64,000 nucleotides of DNA from Streptomyces sp. M41(2017) (GTDB taxonomy: Bacteria; Actinomycetota; Actinomycetes; Streptomycetales; Streptomycetaceae). Below, piece by piece: positions 49,677 to 58,351 of this stretch (positions are counted from its first letter, which is position 1; every line of letters starts with the position of its first letter). Under the pieces are notes generated by a model that saw only the letters and a list, made by a program, of their open reading frames with translations, did not search any database and was not told the DNA's origin. Made by a program: the position numbers and the translations under genes. The DNA lies in NCBI RefSeq assembly GCF_002078175.1, contig NZ_MWFK01000001.1, positions 4,216,001 to 4,280,000 of the forward strand, in the 5' to 3' direction.

Positions 49677-50276
49677 TCACCTGTGGCCGAGCGGCGCCGG
49701 GGACGGTGGGGCCGGGTGGGGCGCGGCCTGGAGTGCGGTCATGCGGTCGATCAGCCGGATGGCGAGGACTCCGGCGGCGCACATGAGGGCCTCTCCCAGG
49801 ACGAGAACGGGCAGCGACGTGGGGGCCGTGAGCGAGCCGACCGGGACGAGCAGGGCGTGGGCGAGCCAGACGCCCCACCAGACGTTCACCAGGATCTCGT
49901 CGCGCCCCCGCTTCCCTCCGGTGCTCGCCCGCAGGACGTCGAGCACGAACCGGCGCGGCAGCACGAGATTGACGAACGGCACGAACCAGCCGACGACGGG
50001 CCAGGCACCGGTCGCGAGCCCGGCGTCACCACTGATGACCTGGGCGTTGTGCCGGCTCTGGTCGAACCAGACCAGGAACAGGACCGCCGCCCCGAGCATC
50101 ACGTAGGTGAACACCAACGACGTGGTCCCCGAGGCGTCCTGGTTGGCGGCGGTGTCATGCACGGCCCGGGCTCTGTGCGCGGTCGCGCGGAACACGTCCG
50201 CGACCGCGGCCACGGCTATCGCCCCCTGGGCGCAACGGGCGAGGATCCAGGGTGCCTTGACGGTGGGACCGGTCAC
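49677..50276 (-). CDS. DUF4328 membrane protein
   Basis: A protein of about 199 residues with five hydrophobic segments (about 10-30, 55-72, 88-108, 132-150, 158-178). The DUF4328 hallmark WFDQSRHNAQVISGD followed by WPVVGWFVPFVNLVLPRRFV is clear. Function unknown. The start is uncertain: the GTG at 50276 puts a short N-terminus before the first helix, while an ATG at 50348 would add an Arg/Pro-rich stretch. Neither has a strong ribosome site. It lies downstream of the flippase-like gene on the same strand. Confidence 0.75.
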   Translation of the reverse strand: MTGPTVKAPWILARCAQGAIAVAAVADVFRATAHRARAVHDTAANQDASGTTSLVFTYVMLGAAVLFLVWFDQSRHNAQVISGDAGLATGAWPVVGWFVPFVNLVLPRRFVLDVLRASTGGKRGRDEILVNVWWGVWLAHALLVPVGSLTAPTSLPVLVLGEALMCAAGVLAIRLIDRMTALQAAPHPAPPSPAPLGHR

Positions 50277-50364
50277 GTGGGCCGACCTGCTTCTCTTGGG
50301 CGGCACGCGCCGCGACGGGCGCCGCGGAGGAGCGGCGGATCGGATCATATGGCCGGACGGGTCG

Positions 50365-51420
50365 TCACAGAACCTTGCGGTGGACCAGCGCGGACAGCAC
50401 GAGGGTGCCGGGCAGCAGCGGCACCCACACCGTCAGCACGCGGTAGCCGATCACGGTCGCCGTCGACAGGCTCATCGGGGCGCCCAGCGCGACCATGGTG
50501 AACACCAGGGCGGCGTCCATCGGGCCGATACCGCCGGGCGCGGGCACGGCGCCCGCGGCGGTACTGGCGACCAGGAGGGCGAACATCACCTGGGCCCATG
50601 ACAACGGCAGTCCGAGCGAGAACCCGACCGACGCGATCACGCTCCCCTGGAGCAGCGGGGCCGCGGCGGACCCGCCCCAGAGAGCGATGACCCGGCTGGG
50701 CCGGGTGTGCAGGATCCGTATGTCGGTCAGCGCGGTGCGCAGGAAGTCGAGGAGCGGACGGCGCAGCGGGCGGACGAGTGCCGGCAGTGCGAGGACGACG
50801 GTGAGCGCGAGCGCCGCACCGCCCGCGGCGGGCAGCACCGTCCAGCGGTCCGGGGCGAGCCGGCCGAGCCGGAGGGTGTCCTCGGAGGCCACCAGGAACA
50901 CGATCAGGACCGGCATCTTGGCCAGCGGTTTGACCAGCGAGTAGAGGGCGACCGACGCGGTGGCGCGAGGCAGCGGGATGCCCTGTCGCCGCAGGAAGCG
51001 CAGGGTGACGGCGTGGGCGCCGATTCCCGCCGGCAGGACGTGGTTGGCGGCACCGGCGGCGAACTGCGACGCCAGCAGCAGCCCCGGAGGCAGCCGTTCC
51101 GGAAGGGCGCCCTGTCGTACGCAGGCGGCGGCCACCCAGCCGAGAGCCGTGAAGAGGGCTCCGGCCAGCAGCCACCAGGGGTCGGCAGCACCCAGCCGGA
51201 CGGCTCCGTCCAGCAGCGCGTGCCGGTCCAGTACGACCCACACCCCGATCACCAGGAGCGGCAGCAGGACCATCGTGAGACGGGTGAGGCGTCCGAGGGG
51301 CGTGAGGCGCTCGGCGGTGGGGGCGCCGACCGGCGCCGGGACGTCGACGGGCACGGCGGCCGGGCAGGTGGCGGGGGCTTCGGGGGCCGCGGTGAGACTT
51401 TCGAGCGGAAGCAGGGACAC
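50365..51420 (-). CDS. Lysylphosphatidylglycerol synthase TM-region-like (flippase-type) membrane protein
   Basis: A 351-residue polytopic protein of the PF03706-type family, related to the membrane half of MprF, with about eight helices. Typical segments are FAAGAANHVLPAGIGAHAVTL, LYSLVKPLAKMPVLIVF and VPAPGGIGPMDAALVFTM. It lacks the soluble aminoacyl-transferase domain of MprF, so a role in lipid or polyprenyl-linked substrate movement is inferred only. The N-terminal 40 residues are Pro/Ala-rich. GTG start at 51420. Confidence 0.8.
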   Translation of the reverse strand: MSLLPLESLTAAPEAPATCPAAVPVDVPAPVGAPTAERLTPLGRLTRLTMVLLPLLVIGVWVVLDRHALLDGAVRLGAADPWWLLAGALFTALGWVAAACVRQGALPERLPPGLLLASQFAAGAANHVLPAGIGAHAVTLRFLRRQGIPLPRATASVALYSLVKPLAKMPVLIVFLVASEDTLRLGRLAPDRWTVLPAAGGAALALTVVLALPALVRPLRRPLLDFLRTALTDIRILHTRPSRVIALWGGSAAAPLLQGSVIASVGFSLGLPLSWAQVMFALLVASTAAGAVPAPGGIGPMDAALVFTMVALGAPMSLSTATVIGYRVLTVWVPLLPGTLVLSALVHRKVL

Positions 51421-51766
51421 GGCGCACGTCGTCCTTCCGCGTCACGCCCGCATGCGGACGGACGGATCCAAGGCGATGCAACGGGGACAGGAGAAACGTT
51501 CCCGTACGGGGTGGCGTCCATGTGTCCGGCAGCGGAAGGGGGGCGAGCTTGTGGGCGACACGGCAGGGGGTCCGGGGGGAGGGCGCGGGGCAGGAACGGT
51601 ACCGACCGGGGATGGGGGAGGGCCCCGCGGCCGGGACGTGTGCGCGGCGTGGAGTACGCCTCGACGGGCCGTGCCCGGCCCGCCCCGCGTCCAGGGCCCG
51701 GCAATCGGTGTGCCGTCGACCTCGGATTCCTCAAGATCCCTCTGATGAGCAGGAGTTGATGAACTG
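51421..51766. other. Gene-free gap
   Basis: A 346-bp stretch between the flippase-like gene (minus) and the FAD monooxygenase stop. It must hold the promoter of the former. The only structure I see is an inverted repeat CCTCTGA (51739-51745)/TCAGAGG (51767-51773) that includes the monooxygenase stop codon. No credible small gene. Confidence 0.35.
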
Positions 51767-53164
51767 TCAGAGGCCGACCGACTTCCGCTCGCCGTCCGTC
51801 AGGGGCGGACCGTCCAGGAGAGGCTTCTTACGGCCCAGGAACACCCTCCACAGCATGTCGGGGGCGAGAAGCCGGACGGGTGCCCGCTCCATGCTCATCA
51901 CGTCCAACAGGGCGCGCAGAGCATGCGGGTTGCGGGCTCCGGCGTCCACCGCGCGGTCGATGAACGCGGCCATGAGGCGCTCGATCCGGGACGGCGCCTC
52001 CGCGGTGGCTCCGGGATAGAACGCGTCCTGCCCGACGGCGAGATCCCAGGCCTGCCCCACCGGGCGGGCCGCTGCGCGCTGAACGAGCCGAGCGGCCTTG
52101 GCCGAGCCGAGGTCATGTCGGGCCAGCACCTCCCGCATCGCGACCACGCTCTGCGCCGCCGCGGTCAGGCCGTGCCCGTACACCGGGTTGTATCCGGCGA
52201 CGGCGTCGCCGAGCACGGCGAATCCGGCCGGCCAGCGGTCCAGCTTCTCGAAGTAGCGCCGTTTGTTGGCGGTGCTCCGTGTGGTGACCACGTCGGTGAC
52301 CGGCTCGGCCCGGGTGAGGAGCTCACCGATGACCGGGTGGGCGAGCGACTCGGCGAAGGACACGAACGCGTCGTTGTCCCGGCTCGGCCGGCCGCCCCGG
52401 GTGCCCGCCAGGGTGACGAGCCACTGCCCGTTCTCGATGGGAAGGATGATGCCGCCCTTGCCCGGTGGGCGGGTGGGCTCGGCCTGTACGTTGACGATCG
52501 GGAAGTCGTCCGACGCGGAGGCCGGGGGGCGGTACATCCGGCTGGCGTAGCCCACGCCGGCGTCGACGACGCGTTCGCCCACCGCCGGGAGGCCAAGCCC
52601 GGTGAGCCACGCCGGTGCCCGGCTCCCGCGCCCGCTCGCGTCCACGACCAGGTCGGCGTTCAGGGTGCCGGCGCCCGCCGCGTCCCGTGTCCGGACCCCG
52701 GTCACACGGTCGGCGGTGCCCTCCAGCCCCACGGTCTCGGTCCGCTCCAGCACCGTGATGCCGGGCCGCGCCACGACCTCGGCCCGGATCGTCGCGTCGA
52801 GCAGGTCGCGCGAGCACACGATGTTCACGTGGTGGGCGTGCTCGAACCGGCGGAACCACTGTCCGGACGGCGCCTTGCTCACCATGCCGGACATGATCGG
52901 CACGCGCCGCGCCCCGCGCTCCAGCAGTCGCTCCGTGATCCCGGGCAGCAACTGCTCGATCGCCCCGACCCCGCCGGACCACAGCACATGGGCGTGCCGG
53001 GCCTGTGGCAACCCCCTGCGAGGGGACGGCTGTTCGGGCAGAGTGTCCGCCTCGACGACCGTGACGTCCCCGAAGCGGGCGAGCACGGAGGCCGCGAGCA
53101 TGCCGGTCATACCGCCACCGACCACCACGGCGGTGGGCCGGTGGCCCGACGTTCTTTCAGACAT
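51767..53164 (-). CDS. FAD-dependent monooxygenase (epoxidase-like)
   Basis: A 465-residue flavin monooxygenase. The FAD loop VVVGGGMTGMLAASVLARFG lies at 11-30, the conserved Arg-containing segment RRGLPQARHAHVLWSGG follows, and the second FAD motif is VLGDAVAGYNPVYGHGLTAAAQS at about 340-362, with the GD motif of class A monooxygenases. It resembles polyether-type epoxidases and squalene-epoxidase-like enzymes, which oxidise lipophilic substrates. Substrate unknown. The ATG at 53164 has GAGGGT upstream; longer frames are without homology. It lies downstream of two DUF6545 genes on the same strand, separated by a hairpin, and is not next to a recognisable biosynthetic cluster. Confidence 0.85.
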   Translation of the reverse strand: MSERTSGHRPTAVVVGGGMTGMLAASVLARFGDVTVVEADTLPEQPSPRRGLPQARHAHVLWSGGVGAIEQLLPGITERLLERGARRVPIMSGMVSKAPSGQWFRRFEHAHHVNIVCSRDLLDATIRAEVVARPGITVLERTETVGLEGTADRVTGVRTRDAAGAGTLNADLVVDASGRGSRAPAWLTGLGLPAVGERVVDAGVGYASRMYRPPASASDDFPIVNVQAEPTRPPGKGGIILPIENGQWLVTLAGTRGGRPSRDNDAFVSFAESLAHPVIGELLTRAEPVTDVVTTRSTANKRRYFEKLDRWPAGFAVLGDAVAGYNPVYGHGLTAAAQSVVAMREVLARHDLGSAKAARLVQRAAARPVGQAWDLAVGQDAFYPGATAEAPSRIERLMAAFIDRAVDAGARNPHALRALLDVMSMERAPVRLLAPDMLWRVFLGRKKPLLDGPPLTDGERKSVGL

Positions 53165-53431
53165 CGGCGCAAGCACCCTCTCTGGCGGCCGTGCGGCCGC
53201 GGTCGTTCCGGGCAGCCGGTGTGCGGAGACGAACCGGGCCGCCGTACACCGTCGTACCGCCCCCGGCCCCGTGTTCGTCGGCTCGTGCCTCGCTCGGCCC
53301 GGCACGTTCATGATCGGGCCTGAGCTGAGGCGCGCGCACCGGAACGGCCACCGAAGAAACGGACTTGGGTCCGCCAGCCGGTGTGGCAATCGAACATTAC
53401 GTGAGGAATCGATTCGGCACGGGGTGGTCGT

Positions 53432-53456
53432 CCTTCTCCGTCAGGTGCGGAGAAGG
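53432..53456 (-). terminator. Hairpin between the DUF6545 genes and the FAD monooxygenase gene
   Basis: CCTTCTCCG (53432-53440) and CGGAGAAGG (53448-53456) form a perfect 9-bp stem with a 7-nt loop, 75 bp after the DUF6545 stop. The rest of the 367-bp gap (53165-53531) has a short palindrome GAATCGATTC (53406-53415) next to TAATGT-like AT-rich sequence, which may be the monooxygenase promoter, and no gene. Confidence 0.6.
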
Positions 53457-53531
53457 CTCCTCGGCGGCGGGAACCCCATGTTCCCCGGCGGGCGGGGGGC
53501 GGTGCGGCCTCCGGGCGGCCCGACGGACGTG

Positions 53532-54758
53532 TCAGTTCCGGCGGACGTCGTGCAGAGCGGCCCGGCGACGGGCCGCGGCGACGACGGGCGAGGATCTCAG
53601 TGCCTGGGCGAGGCCGACCCGCAGATGCGGCTTCTCCATGCTGTCCAGCGATCCCGTCCGGTCCGCGTCGCAGGGATCGTGACGTCCCGCCATCCGGACG
53701 CGGGCGGCGGCGAGCATCGCCGCCTCGGCGACCACCGTCGCGTGTTCCTGCGGCGTCAGGCGCACGGTCGTTCCCGGCACCGCCCGGGGAGGTGAGTCCG
53801 GCGCCGGCTGTCCGGAGACCTCCGCGTAGGCGGTGTCCCGCACCTCCGGGTCCAGATAGGGCCCGCAGGCCAGCACGCCGTCCAGTATCGCGATCTCCTG
53901 CTGTGTCAGCCGGACCACGGGAGGTGTCCACCAAGGGATACCCGCGCCGGACGGGGTCGGCAGGCCGCGGACCTCGGCCCACAGCGGCCTCAGCAGCCGG
54001 CAACGGCGCCGGGCGCGCAGCGAGTCCGCGACGGAGGGGCCGAGCCGGGGCAGCGCGAATCCGGTCGCGACGAAGATGCCGGCGGTCGCCACCAGCGGGG
54101 GTGACACGTCGGTGCTGAGGAAGTCCCAGTCCCGTCCGCTCCAACGTGCCGCGATGGCGGTGTACTTGGCCGCCTGGAACGACAGGTCGAAGCAGGCGCC
54201 GATCACGACCAGGACGAGGCCGGTCCGTGTGATGCCGCTGACCGCACGCACCCAGCTGAGGCACATGCCCGTCAGGAGCAGACTCGCGACGGAGTGGAAC
54301 GCCAGGTACAGCAGGATCATCTCGCGCATGTACGGGGTGCCGGCGTAGTACGTGTCCAGGTCCCGGGTGCGCTCGACGGGCACGTCCGCGAGCGCGAACA
54401 GGACCACGATCCCGAGGACGACCGCGGTGCAGAAGGAGGCGATCAGCAGGATGCGCCGGTCGAGCCGGTGCCGTGGTCCGCCCCGCCAGGCGGTCATCAG
54501 GACGAGGTAGCCGCCGCTGAGCGCCGTCATGCCGCAGTACACCAGCGGGGCACTGAAGTTGGAGATCCCGGTGGCGGCGTTGACGACCGTGATCGTCGGA
54601 GGCGCGGACAGGACGCACACCACCGCGCCGATCAGCAGGATGGCGTTGCTGGAGGCGATCAGTGGATCCCGCCACGTGTCCTTGAGGGAACGGGCCTTGA
54701 GCGCGAGTACGACGGTGAGCGCGACACCGGGAACGTAGAAGACGACTCCGCTGTCCAT
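53532..54758 (-). CDS. DUF6545 / MAB_1171c-like seven-helix membrane protein, copy A
   Basis: A 408-residue membrane protein with about seven N-terminal helices (1-240) and a cytoplasmic C-terminal part (about 240-408). Shared landmarks with its neighbour are the helix-1 region ending KDTWRDPLIASSNAI, the motif SAPPTITVVNAATGISN, DVPVERTRDLDTYYA, DLSFQAAKYTAIAARWSGRDWD and, in the soluble part, VRLTQQEIAILDGVLACGPY. The family is labelled MAB_1171c-like putative transporter; its function has not been shown. The layout (seven helices plus a soluble helical domain) also fits a receptor. It is last in the minus-strand order ImmA-like, copy B, copy A. Confidence 0.8.
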   Translation of the reverse strand: MDSGVVFYVPGVALTVVLALKARSLKDTWRDPLIASSNAILLIGAVVCVLSAPPTITVVNAATGISNFSAPLVYCGMTALSGGYLVLMTAWRGGPRHRLDRRILLIASFCTAVVLGIVVLFALADVPVERTRDLDTYYAGTPYMREMILLYLAFHSVASLLLTGMCLSWVRAVSGITRTGLVLVVIGACFDLSFQAAKYTAIAARWSGRDWDFLSTDVSPPLVATAGIFVATGFALPRLGPSVADSLRARRRCRLLRPLWAEVRGLPTPSGAGIPWWTPPVVRLTQQEIAILDGVLACGPYLDPEVRDTAYAEVSGQPAPDSPPRAVPGTTVRLTPQEHATVVAEAAMLAAARVRMAGRHDPCDADRTGSLDSMEKPHLRVGLAQALRSSPVVAAARRRAALHDVRRN

Positions 54759-54817
54759 CGCTCACAGACCTCCGGTCCGCGGGCCCGGCGGCCGTCGGCG
54801 GTGGGGCACGGTCGGCG

Positions 54818-56020
54818 TCATGTGCGGGACCTCTCGCCGTCCTGGACGGCCGTGGGGGACAGCGCGTTCGCTTCCGGGAGGGGCTCCATGACGCCGGGGG
54901 AGGCACGCAGCGCGCGCGACAGCCCCGGCAGGTCGGCGCGCAGGGAGGCGACCGACGCGTCCGTGGCCACGAGCGACGCGGCAGGGTGGCCGTCCCGCGT
55001 GGCGCGCACGGCGGCGTGGACCATCGCGGCATCGCCCGCGAGCGCGGCCTGCTCAGGAGCCGCCCCGGCAGCCGTGGCCGCCGCCCGGGCACGGGCGCGC
55101 ACTGTTTCGTCGAGGTGCGGTCGGATCAGGCTGAGGCCGTCCTGGATGCCCGCCTCCCGCCGGGTGAGTCGGACGCGGGGAGAGGCGTACCAGGTGACCG
55201 GGCCGGTGAGCTGCACACCGGGTGCGGCCCTGCTGAGCTCCCGCCACAGGGCGCCGAGCCGGCGGCAGGCTGCGAATGCCCGGAGGGAGGCGGCGGCCCG
55301 GGGGCCGATCAGCGGCAGCAGGAAGCCCACGGTGGCGCACGGCGCGGCCACGGCCGAGACGAGCGGGGAGAAGGTCGTGCTGAGGGTGTCCCAGTCACTG
55401 CCGGTCCAACGGGCGCTCACCGCGGCCAGTTTGAGGGAACTGAAGGACAGGTTCAGCAGCCACCCCGCGCACAGCACCACCAGACCGGCCCGCAGCCAGC
55501 CGTGCACCTGGAGCGCCCAGCGCCAGCACAGCGACGTGGTGACGATCGCCGCGGTCATGTGGGCGAGCAGGTAGAGCACGATCATCTCGGCGATGAACGG
55601 CTCCGAGGCGTAGTGCGTGTCGAAGTCGGTGCGCCGTTCGACCGGTGCGTCACCGAGCGCGAACAGGGCGATCAGCGCGGCGATGATCAGGAGGTAGGCG
55701 ATCCGCCAGCGCCGCGAGACCCGCCGCACGTACTCGGGGGGCCCACCCCGCCAGTGCACGATGAGCAGCAGGCACGACGCGCTGAACGCGGAGATGATGA
55801 CGTAGACGAGCAGGGAGGACGCGTTCGGGATGCCGCTGACGTCGTTCACCGCGGCGATGGTCGGCGGCGCGGCGAAGACGAAGCCGGCGCCGCCGAGGGC
55901 GATCACGAGGCCGACCGACCGGACCAGCGGGTCACGCCAGTCCCTCAGCAACCCGGGGAGCCGCACGGCGAGACAGGCCCACAGCGCGAGCGCCGGTATG
56001 TAGTAGTCCGAGGATTCCAT
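54818..56020 (-). CDS. DUF6545 / MAB_1171c-like seven-helix membrane protein, copy B
   Basis: A 400-residue paralogue of the gene downstream, with the same layout: seven helices up to about 245, then a cytoplasmic helical domain. Matching landmarks are LRDWRDPLVRSVG, AAPPTIAAVNDVSGIPN, DAPVERRTDFDTHYA, NLSFSSLKLAAVSARWTGSDWD and VRLTRREAGIQDGLSLIRPHL. The shared Pro/Asn motif and the Glu/Arg/Asp loop suggest a common binding function. The start ATG lies 3 bp after the stop of the ImmA-like gene, so translation is probably coupled. Tandem duplication followed by divergence is likely. Confidence 0.8.
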   Translation of the reverse strand: MESSDYYIPALALWACLAVRLPGLLRDWRDPLVRSVGLVIALGGAGFVFAAPPTIAAVNDVSGIPNASSLLVYVIISAFSASCLLLIVHWRGGPPEYVRRVSRRWRIAYLLIIAALIALFALGDAPVERRTDFDTHYASEPFIAEMIVLYLLAHMTAAIVTTSLCWRWALQVHGWLRAGLVVLCAGWLLNLSFSSLKLAAVSARWTGSDWDTLSTTFSPLVSAVAAPCATVGFLLPLIGPRAAASLRAFAACRRLGALWRELSRAAPGVQLTGPVTWYASPRVRLTRREAGIQDGLSLIRPHLDETVRARARAAATAAGAAPEQAALAGDAAMVHAAVRATRDGHPAASLVATDASVASLRADLPGLSRALRASPGVMEPLPEANALSPTAVQDGERSRT

Positions 56021-56023
56021 GGC

Positions 56024-56563
56024 TCAGACCTGCCGACGACGGCTTCCCAGCGAGGCGCCGATCCGTCCGGCGATCTCGCCGAGGTCGGCGGACGGCCCGT
56101 CGTCCTCGCCCTCCAGCCACATACGGAACCGGGTGACGGCGAGAAGGCCGAACCGCTCGGCGTCCGCCTCCTCGACCCGGCTGAAGTCCGAGCGCGCCGC
56201 CACCCGCCGAACGGTTTCCGCCAGTTGGGGGAGATCAGGACGGGTCGAGAGCATGCGTGCCGCCACGGGACGGCCGACGACGTGGCTTGCGCAGGTACCC
56301 GTCTCCAAGTGCCACACCTCGTGGAAGAAGATCGCCAACTGGTGCAGCGGGGTGGCCCGTTGCTCCACCACGACGAGGTCCCGGTCGGGCAGGTCCAGCC
56401 ACAGGCCGCTGGCCGTCCCGTAGGGGAACCGCTCCTTCACCAGCTCCAGTTCCCGCCCGGTCCCCTTGCCCACGGCTCGGATCAGCTCTCCGAACAGGGC
56501 GTCCGGAGTGGTGGGCACCGGTAGCCGGACCTCGTCGACCAGTGTGTCGACGAGGCGCCGCAT
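56024..56563 (-). CDS. ImmA/IrrE-like HExxH protein
   Basis: A 179-residue soluble protein with a metallopeptidase-type motif HEVWH (H81, E82, H85) in LAIFFHEVWHLETG, as in ImmA/IrrE zinc proteases that cleave XRE-type repressors. Upstream of the motif is a beta-rich segment (GLWLDLPDRDLVVVEQRATP), typical of the group; the third metal ligand is probably an acidic residue in VEEADAERFGLLAVTRFRM. In actinobacteria such proteins are often filed as the toxin part of a toxin-antitoxin system, which is not established. I chose the ATG at 56563, with AAGGA upstream; a GTG at 56581 is the alternative. No XRE gene is adjacent. First gene of the block with two DUF6545 genes. Confidence 0.8.
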   Translation of the reverse strand: MRRLVDTLVDEVRLPVPTTPDALFGELIRAVGKGTGRELELVKERFPYGTASGLWLDLPDRDLVVVEQRATPLHQLAIFFHEVWHLETGTCASHVVGRPVAARMLSTRPDLPQLAETVRRVAARSDFSRVEEADAERFGLLAVTRFRMWLEGEDDGPSADLGEIAGRIGASLGSRRRQV

Positions 56564-56857
56564 GACCTTTCCTTTGCGCACGCTTCTCCCCGGGAACGTG
56601 AGGTACGGGAACGCCGTGGAAGCGGGACCACCCTCTCGTCCCGCGGCTCCGTCGATCCCTCGGCGGACCGCCGCGTCATCCGGTGTGGCCCGTGTCCGAG
56701 TGCCCGTCAGGTTATCGCGGCCGTCAACCGGTCGGTCGGCGCGTCGGCGGCCGTGATGCCCGGGGACGACCGATCCTGGCCTGACCTGCGGCCCCGGATC
56801 CCCGGCCGGGCCGCGCGCCCCCGACGGTCCCGTGCCGCCCGGACCCTATGGAGAAGC

Positions 56858-58318
56858 ATGGACGCCGACAGCAAGCACCCCGACGACGACGGCCATCGCG
56901 ACCCGGTGGGTGACCCCGTCGGTGACCCGGTCGGAGACGCGACCGGTGACGGCCTCATCAGCGGCGGCCGTGGCGGCCGTGGCGGCGGAAGCGGCGGTGT
57001 CGGGTCGGGGGCCGGAGGAGGGCCGCGGGGGTCGGGAGGTGGCGCCCGGGCCGGCGCGTTGCTGTCGCGGCCGAAACTGTGGATCTTCCCCACCGTACTG
57101 ACGGCGCTGCTCGCCCTGCTGCTGTCGCTGCTCTACATGGGCGGCATCGTCAATCCGGAGCGGAACCTGCACGACCTGCCGATCGGGCTCGTCAACGCGG
57201 ACCTCGGCAAGCCCCTCCCGGGGCAGCGCCAGAACGTCGGCACCCAGGTCACCACCGCCATCGTCTCGGACGGCACGTCCGACACGGTCGAGTGGCGCCG
57301 GCTGACCCCCGCCGAGGCGCAGGACGAACTCGCCTCCGGGAAGATCTACGGCGCCCTGGAGGTCCCGACGAACTTCACCGACTCCCTCGCCGCCCTCACG
57401 ACGGCGAACGCCACGAAACGGCCCACCCTCACGGTGCTGACCAACCCCGGTATGGGCAGCCTCGGTTCCTCCCTGGCGAGCCGCATCACCACGGCCGCGG
57501 CACAGCAGGCCTCAACCACCATCGGCAAGCAGCTGACGGCGTCCCCCGCGACCGCGAAGGCCGACCCCACCACGCGCCTGCTCCTCGCCCAGCCCGTCCA
57601 GGTCGTCACCCGCGTCGGACACCCCATCGGACGGCACAGCGGCCTCGGGCTGAGCGCCTTCTACTACACCCTGCTCCTGGTGCTCGCCGGGTTCCTCGGC
57701 GCCAACCTCATCAGCACCGGAGTCGACACGGCCCTCGGCTACGCCGACAGTGAGATCGGCCCCTGGCACACCCGCCGGCCGACCGTGCCGATCAACCGCA
57801 CGCAGACGCTGCTCCTGAAGATGGGCATGACCGTGGGGATCACCCTGCTGACGGTCTCCCTGGTCATGCTGGCCACCGTCGCGATCCTCGGCATGGACGC
57901 CACACACCTGCCCCTGCTGTGGATCTACTCGTACTGCGCGAGCCTCGCCGTCGGGCTGGGCGTGCAGGCCATCAACGCGGCGTTCGGCGGCATCGGCCAG
58001 CTCGTCTCGATGTTCGTGTTCATCGTGCTGGGCCTGCCGTCCTCGGGAGCCACCGTGCCGCTCCAGGCCGTCCCCGGCTTCTACCGCTTCCTCTCGATCT
58101 TCGAGCCCATGCGGCAGCTGAGCGACGGAGTGCGGGCCATCCTCTTCTTCGACGCGCGGGCCGACGCGGGCCTCGACCGGGCCTGGCTGATGATCGGCGT
58201 CGGGACCGCGATCGGCCTCCTCTTCGGCTTCGCGATGACCCGCTACTACGACCGCAAGGGGCTGCACCGCATGACCCCGCAGCCCGTCCCGCCCGTCGGG
58301 CCGGCCGGATCCGCGTGA
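56858..58318 (+). CDS. YhgE/Pip (DUF3533/SNG1-type) membrane protein
   Basis: A 486-residue membrane protein. After a disordered N-terminus (1-65) with a DPVG tandem repeat and a Gly-rich stretch comes helix 1 (LWIFPTVLTALLALLLSLLY). A large extracytoplasmic domain (about 95-265) has PIGLVNADLGKPLPGQ. Five further helices form an ABC-2-like membrane domain (about 270-465). This is the layout of YhgE/Pip and SNG1-type proteins, which serve in type VII-like export, phage infection or efflux in other bacteria. No ATPase gene is adjacent. The LysR gene converges on it. GGAG lies just before the ATG at 56858. Confidence 0.8.
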   Translation: MDADSKHPDDDGHRDPVGDPVGDPVGDATGDGLISGGRGGRGGGSGGVGSGAGGGPRGSGGGARAGALLSRPKLWIFPTVLTALLALLLSLLYMGGIVNPERNLHDLPIGLVNADLGKPLPGQRQNVGTQVTTAIVSDGTSDTVEWRRLTPAEAQDELASGKIYGALEVPTNFTDSLAALTTANATKRPTLTVLTNPGMGSLGSSLASRITTAAAQQASTTIGKQLTASPATAKADPTTRLLLAQPVQVVTRVGHPIGRHSGLGLSAFYYTLLLVLAGFLGANLISTGVDTALGYADSEIGPWHTRRPTVPINRTQTLLLKMGMTVGITLLTVSLVMLATVAILGMDATHLPLLWIYSYCASLAVGLGVQAINAAFGGIGQLVSMFVFIVLGLPSSGATVPLQAVPGFYRFLSIFEPMRQLSDGVRAILFFDARADAGLDRAWLMIGVGTAIGLLFGFAMTRYYDRKGLHRMTPQPVPPVGPAGSA

Positions 58319-58351
58319 ACAGTCCTGTAGAGCGGGCCGCCTGACGGGTTC

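Noticed and set aside
53165..53389. N-terminal extension of the FAD monooxygenase
   Set aside because: The extra 75 residues have no homology-like features, and the ATG at 53164 puts the FAD loop at the usual distance from the N-terminus.
56858..57060. DPVG tandem and Gly-rich stretch as a DNA repeat of special meaning
   Set aside because: It is three short coding units in a disordered N-terminus, common in high-G+C membrane proteins.
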